Positions 27,650 to 38,360 are shown, numbered from the stretch's first letter. The stretch: DNA of 64,000 bases from an uncultured Rhizobiaceae group bacterium (GCA_937930845.1 CALHBJ010000009.1:62001-126000); one strand, 5' to 3'. The notes: generated by a model not told the origin, from the letters alone. Program-made: numbers and translations.

Positions 27650-28036
27650 ATGGACCGCCTGTTTTTCAGTATCCTGAGCGAGGATGTGAAACAGGCCGCG
27701 TCTTTCTATATTGACCTGCTGGACATGCATGTGCATTTCGACAGCGATTGGTTTGTCATTTTAAAACCCTCCCCCAACAGTCCAATCGAAATGGGCATAA
27801 TCGACAAACATCACGAAATTGCACCGGGCGATGCCGTGGCTGAACGCCCATCAGGCGTGCTACCGACCTTTGTGGTTGACGATGTCGAAGTGATTTTCAC
27901 CAAAGCCAAAGCCATGGGCGCGACAATCATCGAACCGCCAGCGGATATGTTTTACGGTCAACGGCGTTTGCTGTTGCGTGACAGGGACGCAATGGTGATC
28001 GACATATCCTCACCCACGGCACGGCCACCTGGCTAA
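27650..28036 (+). CDS. VOC/glyoxalase-family protein
   Basis: 128 residues starting two bases after the regulator stop. The vicinal-oxygen-chelate fold is suggested by two beta-alpha-beta-beta-beta units: [20 protein letters not shown] and [20 protein letters not shown], ending [14 protein letters not shown]. Such proteins can be glyoxalases, dioxygenases or resistance (binding) proteins. The metal ligands cannot be assigned with confidence. Coupling to the S24 regulator suggests stress-linked expression. The 3' end overlaps the convergent lysyl-tRNA synthetase gene by 4 bases. Confidence 0.8.
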   Translation: MDRLFFSILSEDVKQAASFYIDLLDMHVHFDSDWFVILKPSPNSPIEMGIIDKHHEIAPGDAVAERPSGVLPTFVVDDVEVIFTKAKAMGATIIEPPADMFYGQRRLLLRDRDAMVIDISSPTARPPG

Positions 28037-29640
28037 CGCGCCAGAGCTTCCTTGATCATGGTGACGGTTGCGTCGCGGCCATAAAGTGCGGCGAAGGAAC
28101 CGAACCGTGGCCCCTGATCTGCACCCAGCAATACCTGATATAGCGCCTGGAACCATTCGCGCAGATTTTCAAAACCATGATCCTTGCCCACACTGAACGT
28201 CTCGGTCTGCAGGGCTTCGCCGTCAGACCCTTCCGGCATGGCGGCCAGCCGCGCGGCCAGATCTTCCATGGCGGCGCGTTCCTGATCGGTGGGCGCGCGA
28301 AACGTCTTGTTGGGTTTCACGAAATCCTCAAAATAATGAATGGCATAACCCACCAATTCGTCGAGCTTTGGATTATTTTGGGGAGTGGCTGTGGAATCGT
28401 ACTGGCTGATAAAGCCCCACAAGGTTGCCTTGTCAGAAGAATTGGAAGCGCTGACGAGATTCAACAACATCGCAAATGAAATTGGCATGTCGAGCTTTGG
28501 TGGTGATCCGGCGTGAATATGCCAAACCGGATTGGCCAACCGGGCTTTCTCGTCCTGGCCTTCATAGGCAGCAAGGTGTTGGAAATATTCGTCCACATTG
28601 CGCGGAATGACATCAAAGAAGAGCCGCTTTGCGGTCTTTGGTTTGGCATACATGAACAGCGAGAGGCTTTCCGGCGAAGCGTAGGAAAGCCACTGCTCCA
28701 TAGAAATGCCGTTGCCTTTCGACTTGGAGATTTTTTCGCCTTTGTCGTCGAGAAACAGTTCGTAGATAAAATGTTCCGGTGCGCGCGCGCCCAAAATGCG
28801 GCACATCTTGTCATACAGGTTTGAATTGTTCTGGTGGTCTTTGCCATACATTTCAAAGTCCACGCCAAGTGCGGCCCAACGCATGGAGAAATCCGGCTTC
28901 CACTGCAGTTTTACATTGCCATCTTTGATGGAAATTGTTGTTTCCGCCCCGTCTTCATCGTCAAATGTGATGGTGCCCTCATCGGCATTCACTGCTTTCA
29001 TGGGGACATAGAGCACGCGACCGGTTTTGGGCGAAATCGGCAGGAAGATGCTGTAGGTGGCGCGGCGGTCCTCTCCAAGAGTGGGCAACATCGCAGCCAT
29101 CAGTTCGTCGTATTTTTGCGCACACAGCATCAGCAGGTCGTTGAATTTGCCCTGGCGATAATAATCGGTGGAACTGGCGAATTCATAGGTAAATCCAAAC
29201 TGATCCAGAAACGCCATGAGCCGCGCATTATTATGCTGGCCGAAACTGTCATGCTCATTGGAAAAAGGGTCGGGGACATCGGTCAACGGCTTGCCAAGAT
29301 GTTGCGTCAACATATCCTGATTGGGCACATTATCTGGAATTTTACGCATCCCGTCCATGTCGTCGGAAAAGCACACAAGCTTCACCGCGACCTTGTCTTG
29401 GGTAAGCACACGGAATGCATTGATGACCATTGTGGTGCGCGCCACTTCGCCAAATGTGCCGATATGCGGCAGGCCGGAAGGGCCATAGCCGGTCTCGAAC
29501 ACCACTTCGCTGGGATAGCCATCGCGGGCATATCGCTTGACGATCTTGCGGGCTTCCTCAAATGGCCATGCCTTGCTGGCCTGCGCGGCTTCTACAATCT
29601 GAGGCGATGTGTCGAGCGGCGGGAATGCGGAATTGGTCAT
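28033..29640 (-). CDS. lysS: lysyl-tRNA synthetase, class I
   Basis: 535 residues. Charges tRNA-Lys. Class I is shown by the HIGH-type motif [11 protein letters not shown] (His59) and the KMSKS-type motif GEKISKSKG; the class II fold motifs are absent. Alphaproteobacteria commonly use the class I form otherwise found in archaea and spirochaetes. The ATG at 29640 starts [10 protein letters not shown]; an upstream start at 29688 adds a non-conserved leader. It is divergent from the TerB gene. Confidence 0.95.
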   Translation of the reverse strand: MTNSAFPPLDTSPQIVEAAQASKAWPFEEARKIVKRYARDGYPSEVVFETGYGPSGLPHIGTFGEVARTTMVINAFRVLTQDKVAVKLVCFSDDMDGMRKIPDNVPNQDMLTQHLGKPLTDVPDPFSNEHDSFGQHNNARLMAFLDQFGFTYEFASSTDYYRQGKFNDLLMLCAQKYDELMAAMLPTLGEDRRATYSIFLPISPKTGRVLYVPMKAVNADEGTITFDDEDGAETTISIKDGNVKLQWKPDFSMRWAALGVDFEMYGKDHQNNSNLYDKMCRILGARAPEHFIYELFLDDKGEKISKSKGNGISMEQWLSYASPESLSLFMYAKPKTAKRLFFDVIPRNVDEYFQHLAAYEGQDEKARLANPVWHIHAGSPPKLDMPISFAMLLNLVSASNSSDKATLWGFISQYDSTATPQNNPKLDELVGYAIHYFEDFVKPNKTFRAPTDQERAAMEDLAARLAAMPEGSDGEALQTETFSVGKDHGFENLREWFQALYQVLLGADQGPRFGSFAALYGRDATVTMIKEALAR

Positions 29641-29832
29641 GGTTCGGCCTGATTGGGAGGAAGTGTTGGCCCGTTGCTGCACAAACACGGATGGCTTTAA
29701 CAGGCGCGGCGGAACCTAAGGTCGTCCCTTGCCATCGTCAACCGCTGGCATGATTGCGCACTTACTATTGATGATGGTGGTGCAAGTGAGCCGTTGAATC
29801 AAATCGGCACACACCATAGTCTGCACGTTCAA

Positions 29833-30267
29833 ATGGTCCCCAAGCAGAAAGTCAAAAAATTGGGTACAATCTCGGTACAGGATACACTCGTCTACATTAT
29901 GGTTTCGGTTTCGGCGGTCGATCGCATGATGGATGAAAAGGAAATGTTGCGTATTGGCAATATCGTCAAGACGCTTCCCATATTTGACAATTACAACAGC
30001 GATCAATTGGTCAATGCTGCCAAATCCTGCCGCGATATCCTGCAGGCCGATGAAGGCCTTGATGCGGTGTTGGGACTGGCTGCGGACCTGCCCAAGAGTT
30101 TACACGAAACCGCCTATGCGCTGGCTGCCGAAATTGCTGCCGCCGATTTGAGTGTCACCGCTGAAGAAGTGCGTTTGCTGCAAATGTTGCGCAACCATTT
30201 GGGTGTTCCAAAACTCACCTGTGCCGCCTTGGAAGTGGCGGCACGTGCCCGCCACCAAACGGCATGA
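29833..30267 (+). CDS. TerB-family (tellurite resistance-like) protein
   Basis: About 144 residues, nearly all helical. TerB-like signature: VYIMVSVSAVDRMMDEKEM and a second acidic pair in AAEIAAADLSVTAEEVRLLQM, which bind metal in characterised TerB domains. Stand-alone TerB proteins of this type are widespread and not necessarily linked to tellurite. Start choice is uncertain (29794 or 29833); 29833 fits the family length better. Probably co-transcribed with the sterol desaturase gene 25 bases downstream. Confidence 0.8.
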   Translation: MVPKQKVKKLGTISVQDTLVYIMVSVSAVDRMMDEKEMLRIGNIVKTLPIFDNYNSDQLVNAAKSCRDILQADEGLDAVLGLAADLPKSLHETAYALAAEIAAADLSVTAEEVRLLQMLRNHLGVPKLTCAALEVAARARHQTA

Positions 30268-30292
30268 ATATTATGAAAGAGAAGGCCCGCAA

Positions 30293-31108
30293 ATGGACCT
30301 GATCAAAACAATTGGGGAACACGAAGGAGCCGTTCGTTTGAGCGTCTTTGTGGGGTTGTTTACCCTGCTGGCGTTCTCAGAATGGGCTAAGCCCCGCCGC
30401 AAATTGCAGATGCCCAAGGGCCAGCGCTGGTTTACCAATATCGCCATCATCGTGCTTGATAGTGTGGTTGTGCGGTTGATCTTCCCCGCTGCCGCGGTGG
30501 GCGTGGCGCTGTGGGCGAGCGCGAATGGCCTGGGTCTTTTCAATTCACTGCTGCGCGAAACACCGGTGTGGCTGGCCATTCTTGCCAGTTTTCTGGTGCT
30601 CGATTTTGCCGTTTGGCTGTCCCATGTCTTGTCCCACAAAGTGCCCCTGTTCTGGCGCTTTCACCGCATGCACCATTCCGACCGGGACATAGATGTGACA
30701 ACCGCGATCAGGTTTCACCCCATTGAAATCGTGGTGTCGATGATCTGGAAAGCCGGGTGGGTTGTTTTGCTTGGTGCCCCTGGAATTGCGGTCATCATAT
30801 TTGAAATTGTGTTGAACGGCTCCGCCATGTTCAATCATTCCAACCTCAAACTCCCCCTGTGGCTGGACCGCGTGGTGAGGCTGGTTGTCGTCACGCCCGA
30901 TATGCACCGGGTGCATCATTCGGCGATTGGTGACGAAACGGATTCCAATTACGGATTTAACCTGCCCTGGTGGGACCGCATGTTCGGCACCTATATCGAC
31001 CAGCCCATCAAGGGCCATGAAGGCATGACAATCGGGCTGAACGAATGGCAAGACGAACGGCCCAATCAATTGGGCTGGGCGCTGAAACTGCCCTTCATTT
31101 CGCGTTGA
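30293..31108 (+). CDS. sterol desaturase / fatty-acid hydroxylase superfamily membrane protein
   Basis: 271 residues from the ATG at 30293 (GAGAAGG upstream). Four or five membrane helices and the three His clusters of the di-iron hydroxylase family: SHVLSH, HRMHH and MHRVHH. These enzymes hydroxylate or desaturate lipids in the membrane. Bacterial members act on hopanoids, carotenoids, ornithine lipids or ether lipids; which one cannot be told here. The longer frame from 30152 would overlap TerB and is rejected. Confidence 0.9.
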   Translation: MDLIKTIGEHEGAVRLSVFVGLFTLLAFSEWAKPRRKLQMPKGQRWFTNIAIIVLDSVVVRLIFPAAAVGVALWASANGLGLFNSLLRETPVWLAILASFLVLDFAVWLSHVLSHKVPLFWRFHRMHHSDRDIDVTTAIRFHPIEIVVSMIWKAGWVVLLGAPGIAVIIFEIVLNGSAMFNHSNLKLPLWLDRVVRLVVVTPDMHRVHHSAIGDETDSNYGFNLPWWDRMFGTYIDQPIKGHEGMTIGLNEWQDERPNQLGWALKLPFISR

Positions 31109-31129
31109 TTGAACAAGGTTGATTGAACA
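31104..31129 (+). repeat. short tandem direct repeat
   Basis: GTTGATTGAACA occurs at 31104-31115 and again at 31118-31129, the first copy overlapping the desaturase stop codon. Local duplication beside the palindromic element. Confidence 0.7.
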
Positions 31130-31132
31130 GAT

Positions 31133-31279
31133 TAGAGCGTTTTTCACTCAAGTGGAAACTCTGGGAGGCATATGCAGACCCGGCGTATTGCGCCGCGCCT
31201 GCGCAGCGACAGGCGAAGCCTGACAGCGTGAGCACCAATCTAAATCCAGAGTGATTCAAGCTAAGCTTGAAGCGCTCTA
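31133..31279. repeat. intergenic palindromic repeat element (RIME/Bru-RS-like)
   Basis: About 147 bases bounded by TAGAGCG (31133-31139) and its complement CGCTCTA (31273-31279), with an internal pair ACTCTGG (31158-31164) / CCAGAGT (31246-31252). The core is GC-rich with alternating CGC/GCG. Organisation and ends resemble intergenic mosaic elements dispersed in Rhizobiales. The right end supplies the stop codon of the minus-strand binding-protein gene. Copy number in the genome cannot be seen here. Confidence 0.65.
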
Positions 31280-32137
31280 GAACAGACTGACCGGGAAATA
31301 GCGCAAATATAATTCGGCAAACTTGCCCTTGTCGTTGATTGAACGCAGGGCATAGTCAATCGACTGACGCAATTCCACCTGGTTGCGCGGCAGGGCGACT
31401 GAAAGGGCGCGGCCAAAAAAACCATTGTCGAGAAATGCAGGACCGGTGAACACGCAACATGCTTTAGCGCCTTGTCTGCGCATCCAAAAAGCCATGGACA
31501 GGCTGTCTGAAAACACCGCCTCAACCTTTTTTTGTTGCAACGCTTCTATGGCAGCCGCCTCGGTGTCGAACTGGCGCAAGATCAGATCGTCAAAATATTG
31601 ACGCGCATAGGCAAGATGGGCCGTGCCTGCCACCACAGCCACCGTCTTGCCCTTGAGGCTTTCGACCATGGGTGCGCTGTAATTGGTGCCAATTGGCGCA
31701 AGAAACCGGGCAGGTATCCGAAAATACGGCCTCGAGAAGGTCAGGCGCGCGCGGGTTTGCGCACTGACCACATGCCCGGCCATTGCTGCCTCTCCGCCAC
31801 CACTGCGCAAGGCCTGTTCGATTTCCGCAAATGGGACGGCTTGAATCTGACACACGGACAGCAGATTCAACTCTTCACAAATGGCGCGGGCGAGGTCCAC
31901 GTGGAAACCCGACAGGCGCTTATCATCATCCACATAAGAAAAGGGCGGGAAATCCGTGACTGTGAGAAAGCGCAGGCGCGGCAGTGTTGGGAGCGTTGGC
32001 TTTGGCAGCCGCTCCTGGGGATCCCAGAAATTGGGTATGGTGGGTTCAGGCGCGGATTGCGCCACTGCCCCGCTGGCAATAATACCGTACAGGAACAGGG
32101 CACAAAGCCATACAGAAACAGGGCGCAGATGGATCAT
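31277..32137 (-). CDS. periplasmic amino-acid-type substrate-binding protein
   Basis: 286 residues from the ATG at 32137. A signal peptide ([20 protein letters not shown], cleaved near AVA-QS) precedes an SBP_bac_3 domain: [20 protein letters not shown] at the first lobe, [13 protein letters not shown], and [13 protein letters not shown] at the hinge. Binds a small polar solute for an ABC transporter or as a receptor. No permease or ATPase gene is adjacent, so it is an orphan. Its last codons fall in a palindromic repeat, which may have replaced the original C-terminus. Confidence 0.85.
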   Translation of the reverse strand: MIHLRPVSVWLCALFLYGIIASGAVAQSAPEPTIPNFWDPQERLPKPTLPTLPRLRFLTVTDFPPFSYVDDDKRLSGFHVDLARAICEELNLLSVCQIQAVPFAEIEQALRSGGGEAAMAGHVVSAQTRARLTFSRPYFRIPARFLAPIGTNYSAPMVESLKGKTVAVVAGTAHLAYARQYFDDLILRQFDTEAAAIEALQQKKVEAVFSDSLSMAFWMRRQGAKACCVFTGPAFLDNGFFGRALSVALPRNQVELRQSIDYALRSINDKGKFAELYLRYFPVSLF

Positions 32138-32386
32138 GGAACAGATAAATTTGCCGGATCGGATTCGAAGCACCATAAACCGAAGGTGATTGTCCGCAAA
32201 GCCTTGCGCTTTACCCCGATTGGGTCTATGTCACCCCCGCTTACGGAACCTTCAGGCAGGGCATGCCTTGTCGGTTCGAAATGCAATTGGTCACGCTTTT
32301 ACAGGTTTTGCGCGGCCAGGTTTTTCAAAACGAACGAAAACGCCCCACCGCATGCGCGGAAACTGGCGTTGTTTAAGGAGTGCAAA

Positions 32387-32590
32387 ATGCCCAAAATGAA
32401 AACCAAAGCGAGCGTTAAGAAACGCTTCAAGGTGACTGGCACCGGTAAGGTGAAAGTTGCAGCAGCCGGCAAACAGCATGGCATGATCAAGCGGTCCAAC
32501 AAATTTCTGCGCAATGCACGTGGCACCATGGTTCTTTCCGAGCCAGATGCACGTGTCGTGAAGAAATTTATGCCCTACGCAGGCAAGTAA
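32387..32590 (+). CDS. rpmI: 50S ribosomal protein L35
   Basis: 67 residues: [14 protein letters not shown] at the start and a basic body with [15 protein letters not shown], diagnostic of L35. AAGGAG lies 7 bases upstream of the ATG. A much longer in-frame ORF upstream (from 31532) is antisense to the binding-protein gene and not real. Followed by rplT as in most bacteria; infC is not directly upstream. Confidence 0.97.
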   Translation: MPKMKTKASVKKRFKVTGTGKVKVAAAGKQHGMIKRSNKFLRNARGTMVLSEPDARVVKKFMPYAGK

Positions 32591-32619
32591 CCGCAGTTCC
32601 CAGATAAGGATTAGACATC

Positions 32620-33024
32620 ATGGCTCGTGTCAAACGCGGTGTAACCGCTCATGCCAAACATAAAAAAGTTCTCAAAAAAGCCAAAGGCTATTATGGTGCC
32701 CGTTCGCGGCTCATCAAAACCGCCAAACAGGCTGTCGAAAAAGCACAACAATATTCCTATCGCGACCGTAAAGCACGCAAGCGCACGTTCCGCACCTTGT
32801 GGACACAACGTATCAACGCTGCGGCGCGCGAGCACGGTCTGACATATTCCCGTCTTGTTGACGGCATGACCAAAGCGGGTATCGAAATCGACCGCAAGAA
32901 CCTGTCCGACATGGCAATCAACCAGCCTGAAGCATTTGCTGCGGTTGTGGCTGAGTCGAAGAAGGCTCTGGAATATCTCAAAGAAACCACACCAAACGCT
33001 TTTGAAAGCGCTGTCAAAAGCTGA
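32620..33024 (+). CDS. rplT: 50S ribosomal protein L20
   Basis: 134 residues. Family motifs [19 protein letters not shown] and [20 protein letters not shown]. Assembles early on 23S rRNA; in other bacteria it also represses its own operon by binding the mRNA. Located 29 bases after rpmI, with an AGGA-type site. A terminator hairpin follows before pheS. Confidence 0.97.
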   Translation: MARVKRGVTAHAKHKKVLKKAKGYYGARSRLIKTAKQAVEKAQQYSYRDRKARKRTFRTLWTQRINAAAREHGLTYSRLVDGMTKAGIEIDRKNLSDMAINQPEAFAAVVAESKKALEYLKETTPNAFESAVKS

Positions 33025-33055
33025 CCGCGCTTCCAATTTAACGTATAGATTTGGG

Positions 33056-33091
33056 ACCCGTGGCAGCTTAAAGCTGACACGGGTTTCTTTT
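33056..33091 (+). terminator. terminator/attenuator between rplT and pheS
   Basis: Stem ACCCGTG-G-CAGC / GCTG-A-CACGGGT with loop TTAAA, followed by a T-rich tail (TTTCTTTTT-like). It lies 17 bases before the pheS ATG. It can end the rpmI-rplT transcript or attenuate read-through into pheST. No short Phe-rich leader peptide is visible between rplT and the hairpin. Confidence 0.8.
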
Positions 33092-33107
33092 GTTTAAAGG
33101 CAAATTG

Positions 33108-34190
33108 ATGAGCGATATTGAGCAACTTGAAGCCGACATCCTGGCACAGATCGAAGGTGCCGGAGATGAAACCGCACTTGAGAATGTGCGCGTGGGTGCG
33201 ATTGGCAAAAAAGGCGCATTGTCTGAACAGATGAAGACGCTTGGCAAAATGTCAGCCGAAGAACGCCAGGTCATGGGGCCGCTTCTCAACGGCTTGAAAG
33301 CCAAGGTTACCGAGGCCATCAAGCAACGCCAGGATGTGCTCAAGCGGGCCTCTATTGAAACGCGGCTGGCATCGGAAAAAGTCGATGTGACCTTGCCCGT
33401 GCGGGCAAATCCGCTGGAGACCGGCCGCATTCATCCCATCAGTCAGGTGATGGACGAGATTACGGCCATTTTTGCCGATATGGGTTTCACAGTTGCGGAA
33501 GGCCCTGACATTGAAACCGATTATTATAACTTCACCGCGCTGAATTTTCCCGAAGGCCATCCGGCCCGGGAGATGCACGATACGTTTTTCTTCAACCCCG
33601 ATGAGAATGGTGAGCGCCGCGTGCTGCGCACCCATACATCGCCGGTGCAGATTCGCACCATGGAAACGCAAAAGCCGCCCATTCGCATTGTTATTCCCGG
33701 CAAGACCTATCGCCAGGATTCCGATGCCACCCATTCCGCCATGTTCCACCAGCTTGAAGGATTGGTTGTCGACGAGAAAGCCAATATCGCGAACCTGAAA
33801 TGGACGTTGATGGAGTTTTGCAAGGCCTTTTTCGAAGTCGACAATATCGACATGCGTTTCCGCCCGTCCTTTTTCCCGTTCACCGAGCCGAGCCTTGAGG
33901 TCGACCTTCAGTGCGACCGGTCCGGCAGTGAGGTAAAGCTGGGCGAAGGCAATGACTGGATGGAAATCCTTGGCTCAGGCATGGTGCATCCCAATGTGTT
34001 GCGGGCCGGTGGCCTGGACCCTGATGTCTACCAGGGATTTGCCTGGGGCATTGGAATCGATCGGATTGCCATGCTCAAATATGGCATGCCGGACCTGCGC
34101 CCGTTTTTCGAAGCCGATCAGCGCTGGATCAATCACTACGGGTTCCGCCCGCTGGATATGCCAACCCTGTTTGGAGGCCTAAGCACATGA
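33108..34190 (+). CDS. pheS: phenylalanyl-tRNA synthetase alpha subunit
   Basis: 360 residues from the ATG at 33108. N-terminal coiled-coil tRNA-binding arm (1-90), then the class II catalytic core: motif 2 region [27 protein letters not shown], and motif 3 [17 protein letters not shown]. Forms an alpha2beta2 enzyme with PheT. The stop overlaps the start of an unknown gene by 4 bases, so pheS and pheT are not directly adjacent. Confidence 0.97.
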   Translation: MSDIEQLEADILAQIEGAGDETALENVRVGAIGKKGALSEQMKTLGKMSAEERQVMGPLLNGLKAKVTEAIKQRQDVLKRASIETRLASEKVDVTLPVRANPLETGRIHPISQVMDEITAIFADMGFTVAEGPDIETDYYNFTALNFPEGHPAREMHDTFFFNPDENGERRVLRTHTSPVQIRTMETQKPPIRIVIPGKTYRQDSDATHSAMFHQLEGLVVDEKANIANLKWTLMEFCKAFFEVDNIDMRFRPSFFPFTEPSLEVDLQCDRSGSEVKLGEGNDWMEILGSGMVHPNVLRAGGLDPDVYQGFAWGIGIDRIAMLKYGMPDLRPFFEADQRWINHYGFRPLDMPTLFGGLST

Positions 34191-34744
34191 CCCGATTTTC
34201 AGATGCCGCCCTGCTGACGGGTGATTTTTCCCATATGGCCAAAGAATTTCGCGCAGGCACACGAACCGCGCCAGGCAACAAGGATTGGCAAAAGACGGCT
34301 TGCGAAACCTCTGCCGAGGCAGCAGCCCAGGAAGTCGCTAAGCATATATTCGCGCTGCAAAAGGGTGTCGACGAAAAAACCCAGAAGCTGGAAGTCATGG
34401 CGTTCACCGCGGCCGGGCCAATGAAAGTGCTGAACCTGGTGCCAGGTGAAACCGACATTTTGCGCCTGGACGGTGTGACCCATGAGGGCAATCCCGTTGC
34501 GCAAGTGTTGCATGCATCGCAACTTGCCCTGACCTTCTCGATTGCACCGCTGCAGGACAAAGATGAGAATGATGACGGGCTGGATATCGGCTTTGTGATT
34601 TTTGAGGAGCTGAAGGAACGTAAGAAAAAGCGGACCAAAAAATCCCGTAAACTCAGCCTCAGCACCTCGCGCAAGATCAAGCCCAGTCCCAAGAAAACGA
34701 ATGCAGGCAAGACTGCGCCCCAGAAGAAAGTACCGGCGAAATGA
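34187..34744 (+). CDS. unknown protein encoded between pheS and pheT, DUF6173-like middle
   Basis: 185 residues with ATGA overlaps at both ends, so it is translationally coupled to pheS and pheT. The central region (about 70-125; [24 protein letters not shown]) resembles the small DUF6173 domain pattern (G-x-P-V-x-L-I-Q-H-x-S-Q-L). That is from memory and tentative. The last 40 residues are rich in Lys, Arg and Ser ([15 protein letters not shown]), suggesting RNA or ribosome contact. No signal peptide or membrane segment. Codon use is like its neighbours. Function unknown. Confidence 0.8.
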   Translation: MTRFSDAALLTGDFSHMAKEFRAGTRTAPGNKDWQKTACETSAEAAAQEVAKHIFALQKGVDEKTQKLEVMAFTAAGPMKVLNLVPGETDILRLDGVTHEGNPVAQVLHASQLALTFSIAPLQDKDENDDGLDIGFVIFEELKERKKKRTKKSRKLSLSTSRKIKPSPKKTNAGKTAPQKKVPAK

Positions 34745-37155
34745 AGTTCACCCTCTCTTGGCTCAAGGACCACCTGGAAACAGAAGCTTCGCTCGACGAG
34801 ATCGTTGAAACACTGACGATGATCGGCCTTGAAGTGGAGGCCGTGGACGACCGTGCGGCGTTTCATCCCTTCACCATTGCCAAAGTGCTGTCTGCCAACA
34901 AGCATCCCGATGCCGACAAGCTGAAGGTTCTTCTGGTTGATACGGGCGACGGTACGCCGGTGCAGGTTGTCTGTGGTGCCCCCAATGCACGCGCCGGCAT
35001 GGTTGGCGCATTCGCCGGACCTGGCACCTATGTGCCCGGCATTGATGTCACACTTTCCGTTGGCAATATTCGCGGCGTTGATTCATTTGGCATGATGTGT
35101 TCGGAGCGGGAACTGGAGCTGTCTGAAGACCATGACGGCATTATCGACCTGCCTGATGATGCCCCCATTGGCACCCGATTTGCCGATTATGCCGGGCTGA
35201 ATGATCCGGTCATCGAGATTGGTATCACGCCAAACCGCCCGGATGCTCTGGGCGTTTCCGGCATCGCCAAAGACCTTGCGGCCGCCGGTCTGGGCAAAAT
35301 CAAAACGCCTGCCGTGCCCGTTATCGAAGGTGAAGGCCCCTGCCCCGTATCAGTTGATCTGAGCGCGGATGGGGCAGCGGATTTCTGCCCCGCCTTTGGG
35401 TTGCGCCTTGTGCGCAATGTAAAAAACGGCCCCTCGCCCAAATGGATGCAACAACGGCTTAAGGCCATCGGTTTGCGCCCAATTTCTGCGCTGGTTGATG
35501 TTACCAATTATGTGACGTTCGACCGTGGGCGCCCTTTGCACGTTTTTGATGCTGATAAGGTCAAAGGCAATCTTGCGGTGCGCCGGGCCTCTGGCGATGA
35601 GACATTCCTCGCGCTCGATGGCAAGGAATACACACCATCGACCAATCACTTTGTGATCGCCGATGATAATGGCCCTGAATCCCTGGCCGGTATCATGGGT
35701 GGTGAGGAATCCGGCTGTTCAGATGAGACGGTCAATGTATTGGTAGAATCTGCGCTTTGGGATCCGCTGACCGTGGCCCGCACAGGCCGCGACCTGGGCA
35801 TCATCACCGACGCGCGTTACCGTTTTGAGCGGGGCGTTGACCCAACATTCTGCATGCCTGGCCTGGACTTTGGCACTCAGCTTATCCTCGACATGTGCGG
35901 CGGTGAGCCCACCCAGGGCATTTGCGAGGGTGCTATACCAACACCGGATTTGGTCATCGAATTCCCGGTCTCTGAAACCCTGCGCCTCACAGGGGTGGAT
36001 GTGAACGCCTCGGATTCAACCGACATATTGCAACGCCTTGGCTTTGGCGTGGAAAGTGCCGGTGATGGATTGCGCGTATCTGTGCCTGGCGACAGGCCGG
36101 ATATGCATGGCAAGGCCGATATTGTTGAAGAGATCATGCGGATTCGCGGGATCAACAATATTGAGCCTCAGCCGCTTCCCACTCTTTCAGCGATTGGGGC
36201 GCGCATATTGACCACCGGCCAGTCCCGCACCCGCAACACGCGGCGCGCGCTGGCAGCCCGAGGAATGAGTGAAGCTGTATGTTATTCCTTCATTGCTAAA
36301 AACCATGCGGTGGCATTTGGTGGCGGGCAGGATGAATTGGCCCTGTCCAATCCAATCGCCGCCGACATGTCTGATATGCGGCCCAGCCTGCTGCCAAGCC
36401 TGTTGGCGGCGGCTCAAAGAAATGTCGCCCGCGGCACAGGCGACCTTGCCTTGTTTGAGGTCAGTCACGTGTATCACGGGGTTGAACCATCTGATCAAAG
36501 CCGCACCGCCGCCGGGTTGCGGCGTGGGACGGCGCAACTTGAATCAACCGGTCGTCACTGGTCGGGCAAAGCTCGCGACGTGGGCGTGTTTGATGCAAAG
36601 GAAGATGCATTTGCCGTGTTGGCAGCCTGCGGCATGGACCCGTCAAAGGTACAGATTGAAGCTGGTGGACCTGATTGGTTCCATCCCGGCAGAAGTGGCA
36701 CGCTCAAACTTGGCCCCAAAGTGGTGTTGGGTTCGTTTGGTGAATTCCATCCCATGACGCTGGAACTGATGGATGTGTCTGGCCCACTTTGCGGGTTTGA
36801 AATCAATCTTGACGCCTTGCCTGAACCGCGCCGCAAGGCAACCCGTTCCAAAGGTGCGTTGCACATGTCACCATTACAGCCGGTACGCCGGGATCTTGCA
36901 TTTGTGCTGGACAGTGACGCAGACGCGGCAACCTTGTTGCGGGCAGCCCATGGTGCAGACAAAAAACTGATTACGGATGTGCGTGTCTTTGACCTGTTCG
37001 AAGGTGCCTCACTTGGCGAGAACAAGAAGTCCCTGGCTGTCGAAGTGACCCTGCAGCCGACCGACAAGTCACTGACCGATGAGGAAATTGACGCGATCGT
37101 TCAAAAGGTCATTGCCAATGTGGCCAAGTCAACCGGCGGTACGCTGCGCGGATAG
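34741..37155 (+). CDS. pheT: phenylalanyl-tRNA synthetase beta subunit
   Basis: 804 residues. The N-terminal tRNA-binding domain (about 40-150), B3/B4 editing domain (about 210-390), B5 domain, catalytic-like core and C-terminal ferredoxin-fold anticodon-binding domain (about 710-804; [16 protein letters not shown]) are all present at full length. The editing domain hydrolyses Tyr-tRNA-Phe. Coupled to the preceding unknown gene. Confidence 0.97.
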   Translation: MKFTLSWLKDHLETEASLDEIVETLTMIGLEVEAVDDRAAFHPFTIAKVLSANKHPDADKLKVLLVDTGDGTPVQVVCGAPNARAGMVGAFAGPGTYVPGIDVTLSVGNIRGVDSFGMMCSERELELSEDHDGIIDLPDDAPIGTRFADYAGLNDPVIEIGITPNRPDALGVSGIAKDLAAAGLGKIKTPAVPVIEGEGPCPVSVDLSADGAADFCPAFGLRLVRNVKNGPSPKWMQQRLKAIGLRPISALVDVTNYVTFDRGRPLHVFDADKVKGNLAVRRASGDETFLALDGKEYTPSTNHFVIADDNGPESLAGIMGGEESGCSDETVNVLVESALWDPLTVARTGRDLGIITDARYRFERGVDPTFCMPGLDFGTQLILDMCGGEPTQGICEGAIPTPDLVIEFPVSETLRLTGVDVNASDSTDILQRLGFGVESAGDGLRVSVPGDRPDMHGKADIVEEIMRIRGINNIEPQPLPTLSAIGARILTTGQSRTRNTRRALAARGMSEAVCYSFIAKNHAVAFGGGQDELALSNPIAADMSDMRPSLLPSLLAAAQRNVARGTGDLALFEVSHVYHGVEPSDQSRTAAGLRRGTAQLESTGRHWSGKARDVGVFDAKEDAFAVLAACGMDPSKVQIEAGGPDWFHPGRSGTLKLGPKVVLGSFGEFHPMTLELMDVSGPLCGFEINLDALPEPRRKATRSKGALHMSPLQPVRRDLAFVLDSDADAATLLRAAHGADKKLITDVRVFDLFEGASLGENKKSLAVEVTLQPTDKSLTDEEIDAIVQKVIANVAKSTGGTLRG

Positions 37156-37202
37156 GTGGGTTTCGCGAGACTGTATCAACAGGATTGGGTTCAGTGTCGC
37201 GC

Positions 37203-38360
37203 TCACCAGACTTCTTCGTACAAGGCGATGATTTCGTCTGCCGTTGGAATGCGCGGGTTGTTTTGTGGGGAACCGGAAGCCAGTGCCTGTTCCGCCATTG
37301 TTGGCAATTTGGCAAACCATTCGTTTTCGCTATGGCCCTGCTGGCTGGGTGATGGGACTTTCAAATCAGCGTTGAGCTGTTGCAGCCCGGCAACGAGCCG
37401 GGCACAGGCCGCCGCATCGGAATCGCCGGGCGTTGCCCAGTTCATCGCCCGCGCACAGGTGGCATAGCGCTGCCGGGCTGCCTCTACCGAAAATGCCGTT
37501 ACAGCGGGCAACAAGCAGGCATTCGATAATCCGTGGGCCACATGGAAATGCGCGCCAATCGGGCGGCTCATGCCATGCACCAATGCAACAGATGCATTGG
37601 AGAAAGCCATGCCCGCCTGCGAAGCCGCCAACATGAGGGCTTCACGTGCCTCCGCATTGTCCGGTTCCGCACAGGCCGTGCGCACATGATCGGCGATGAG
37701 TGGCATGGCCGACAAGGCAAATGAGTCCGTATAAGCGAACGCCTTGCGGCTAACGAATGCTTCAATGGCATGGGTAAGACTGTCCACGGCGGTATCAGCA
37801 GTGATGCGCCATGGTTTGGTAGTGGTGAAGGTCCAGTCGATGAGTGCCGCTGTTGCCACACAGGCAAGCCCGGAAAGATTATACTTTTCCACCCGCTCGG
37901 TATCGGTGATGACACACCAGCGGGTCAGTTCTGACCCCGTGCCGCCAGTGGTCGGGATCAAAATTGTTGGCAGTCCGCATTTATCAATTTGCGCAGGCGC
38001 TTTAAAATCGCGCACATGACCGCCATTGACGGCCATGAATGAAATGGCTTTGGCGGTGTCCATAACACTGCCACCACCCAGCCCAATAATGCAATCATGT
38101 TCCCCGGCATTCAGGGCAGCAATGCCTTCGTCCACACAGGTATCGGTTGGGTCTTCCACCGCACCATCAAAAATGCGCCAGCCAAGGCCCGCCGCATCAA
38201 GAACATCAGTTACCCTTGCCACATGGCCCAAGGCGATCAGGTTGGGGTCTGTTATAATAAAGGGACGCGACAGGCCCAATTGCTGCAGAACTTCCGCAGT
38301 TTCCGTGGCGCACCCGCCGCCAATGCGAATAATGCGTGGGGACTGTACGCGACCGATCAT
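37203..38360 (-). CDS. iron-containing alcohol dehydrogenase
   Basis: 385 residues from the ATG at 38360. Group III Fe-ADH: the NAD-binding motif IIGLGGGSVMDTAKA, then IPTTGGTGSELTRW. Metal-binding signature DSLTHAIEAFV and a His-rich segment in ALVHGMSRPIGAHFHVAHG supply the Asp and three His ligands. Oxidises a primary alcohol or reduces an aldehyde; substrate unknown. Convergent with pheT, divergent from mepA. Confidence 0.93.
   Translation of the reverse strand: MIGRVQSPRIIRIGGGCATETAEVLQQLGLSRPFIITDPNLIALGHVARVTDVLDAAGLGWRIFDGAVEDPTDTCVDEGIAALNAGEHDCIIGLGGGSVMDTAKAISFMAVNGGHVRDFKAPAQIDKCGLPTILIPTTGGTGSELTRWCVITDTERVEKYNLSGLACVATAALIDWTFTTTKPWRITADTAVDSLTHAIEAFVSRKAFAYTDSFALSAMPLIADHVRTACAEPDNAEAREALMLAASQAGMAFSNASVALVHGMSRPIGAHFHVAHGLSNACLLPAVTAFSVEAARQRYATCARAMNWATPGDSDAAACARLVAGLQQLNADLKVPSPSQQGHSENEWFAKLPTMAEQALASGSPQNNPRIPTADEIIALYEEVW

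Noticed and set aside
28033-29640. Class I lysyl-tRNA synthetase as evidence of archaeal transfer
   Set aside because: This form is normal in alphaproteobacteria, so it is not unusual here.
31532-32386. Long plus-strand extension upstream of rpmI
   Set aside because: Antisense to the binding-protein gene; L35 begins at 32387 with its own ribosome site.
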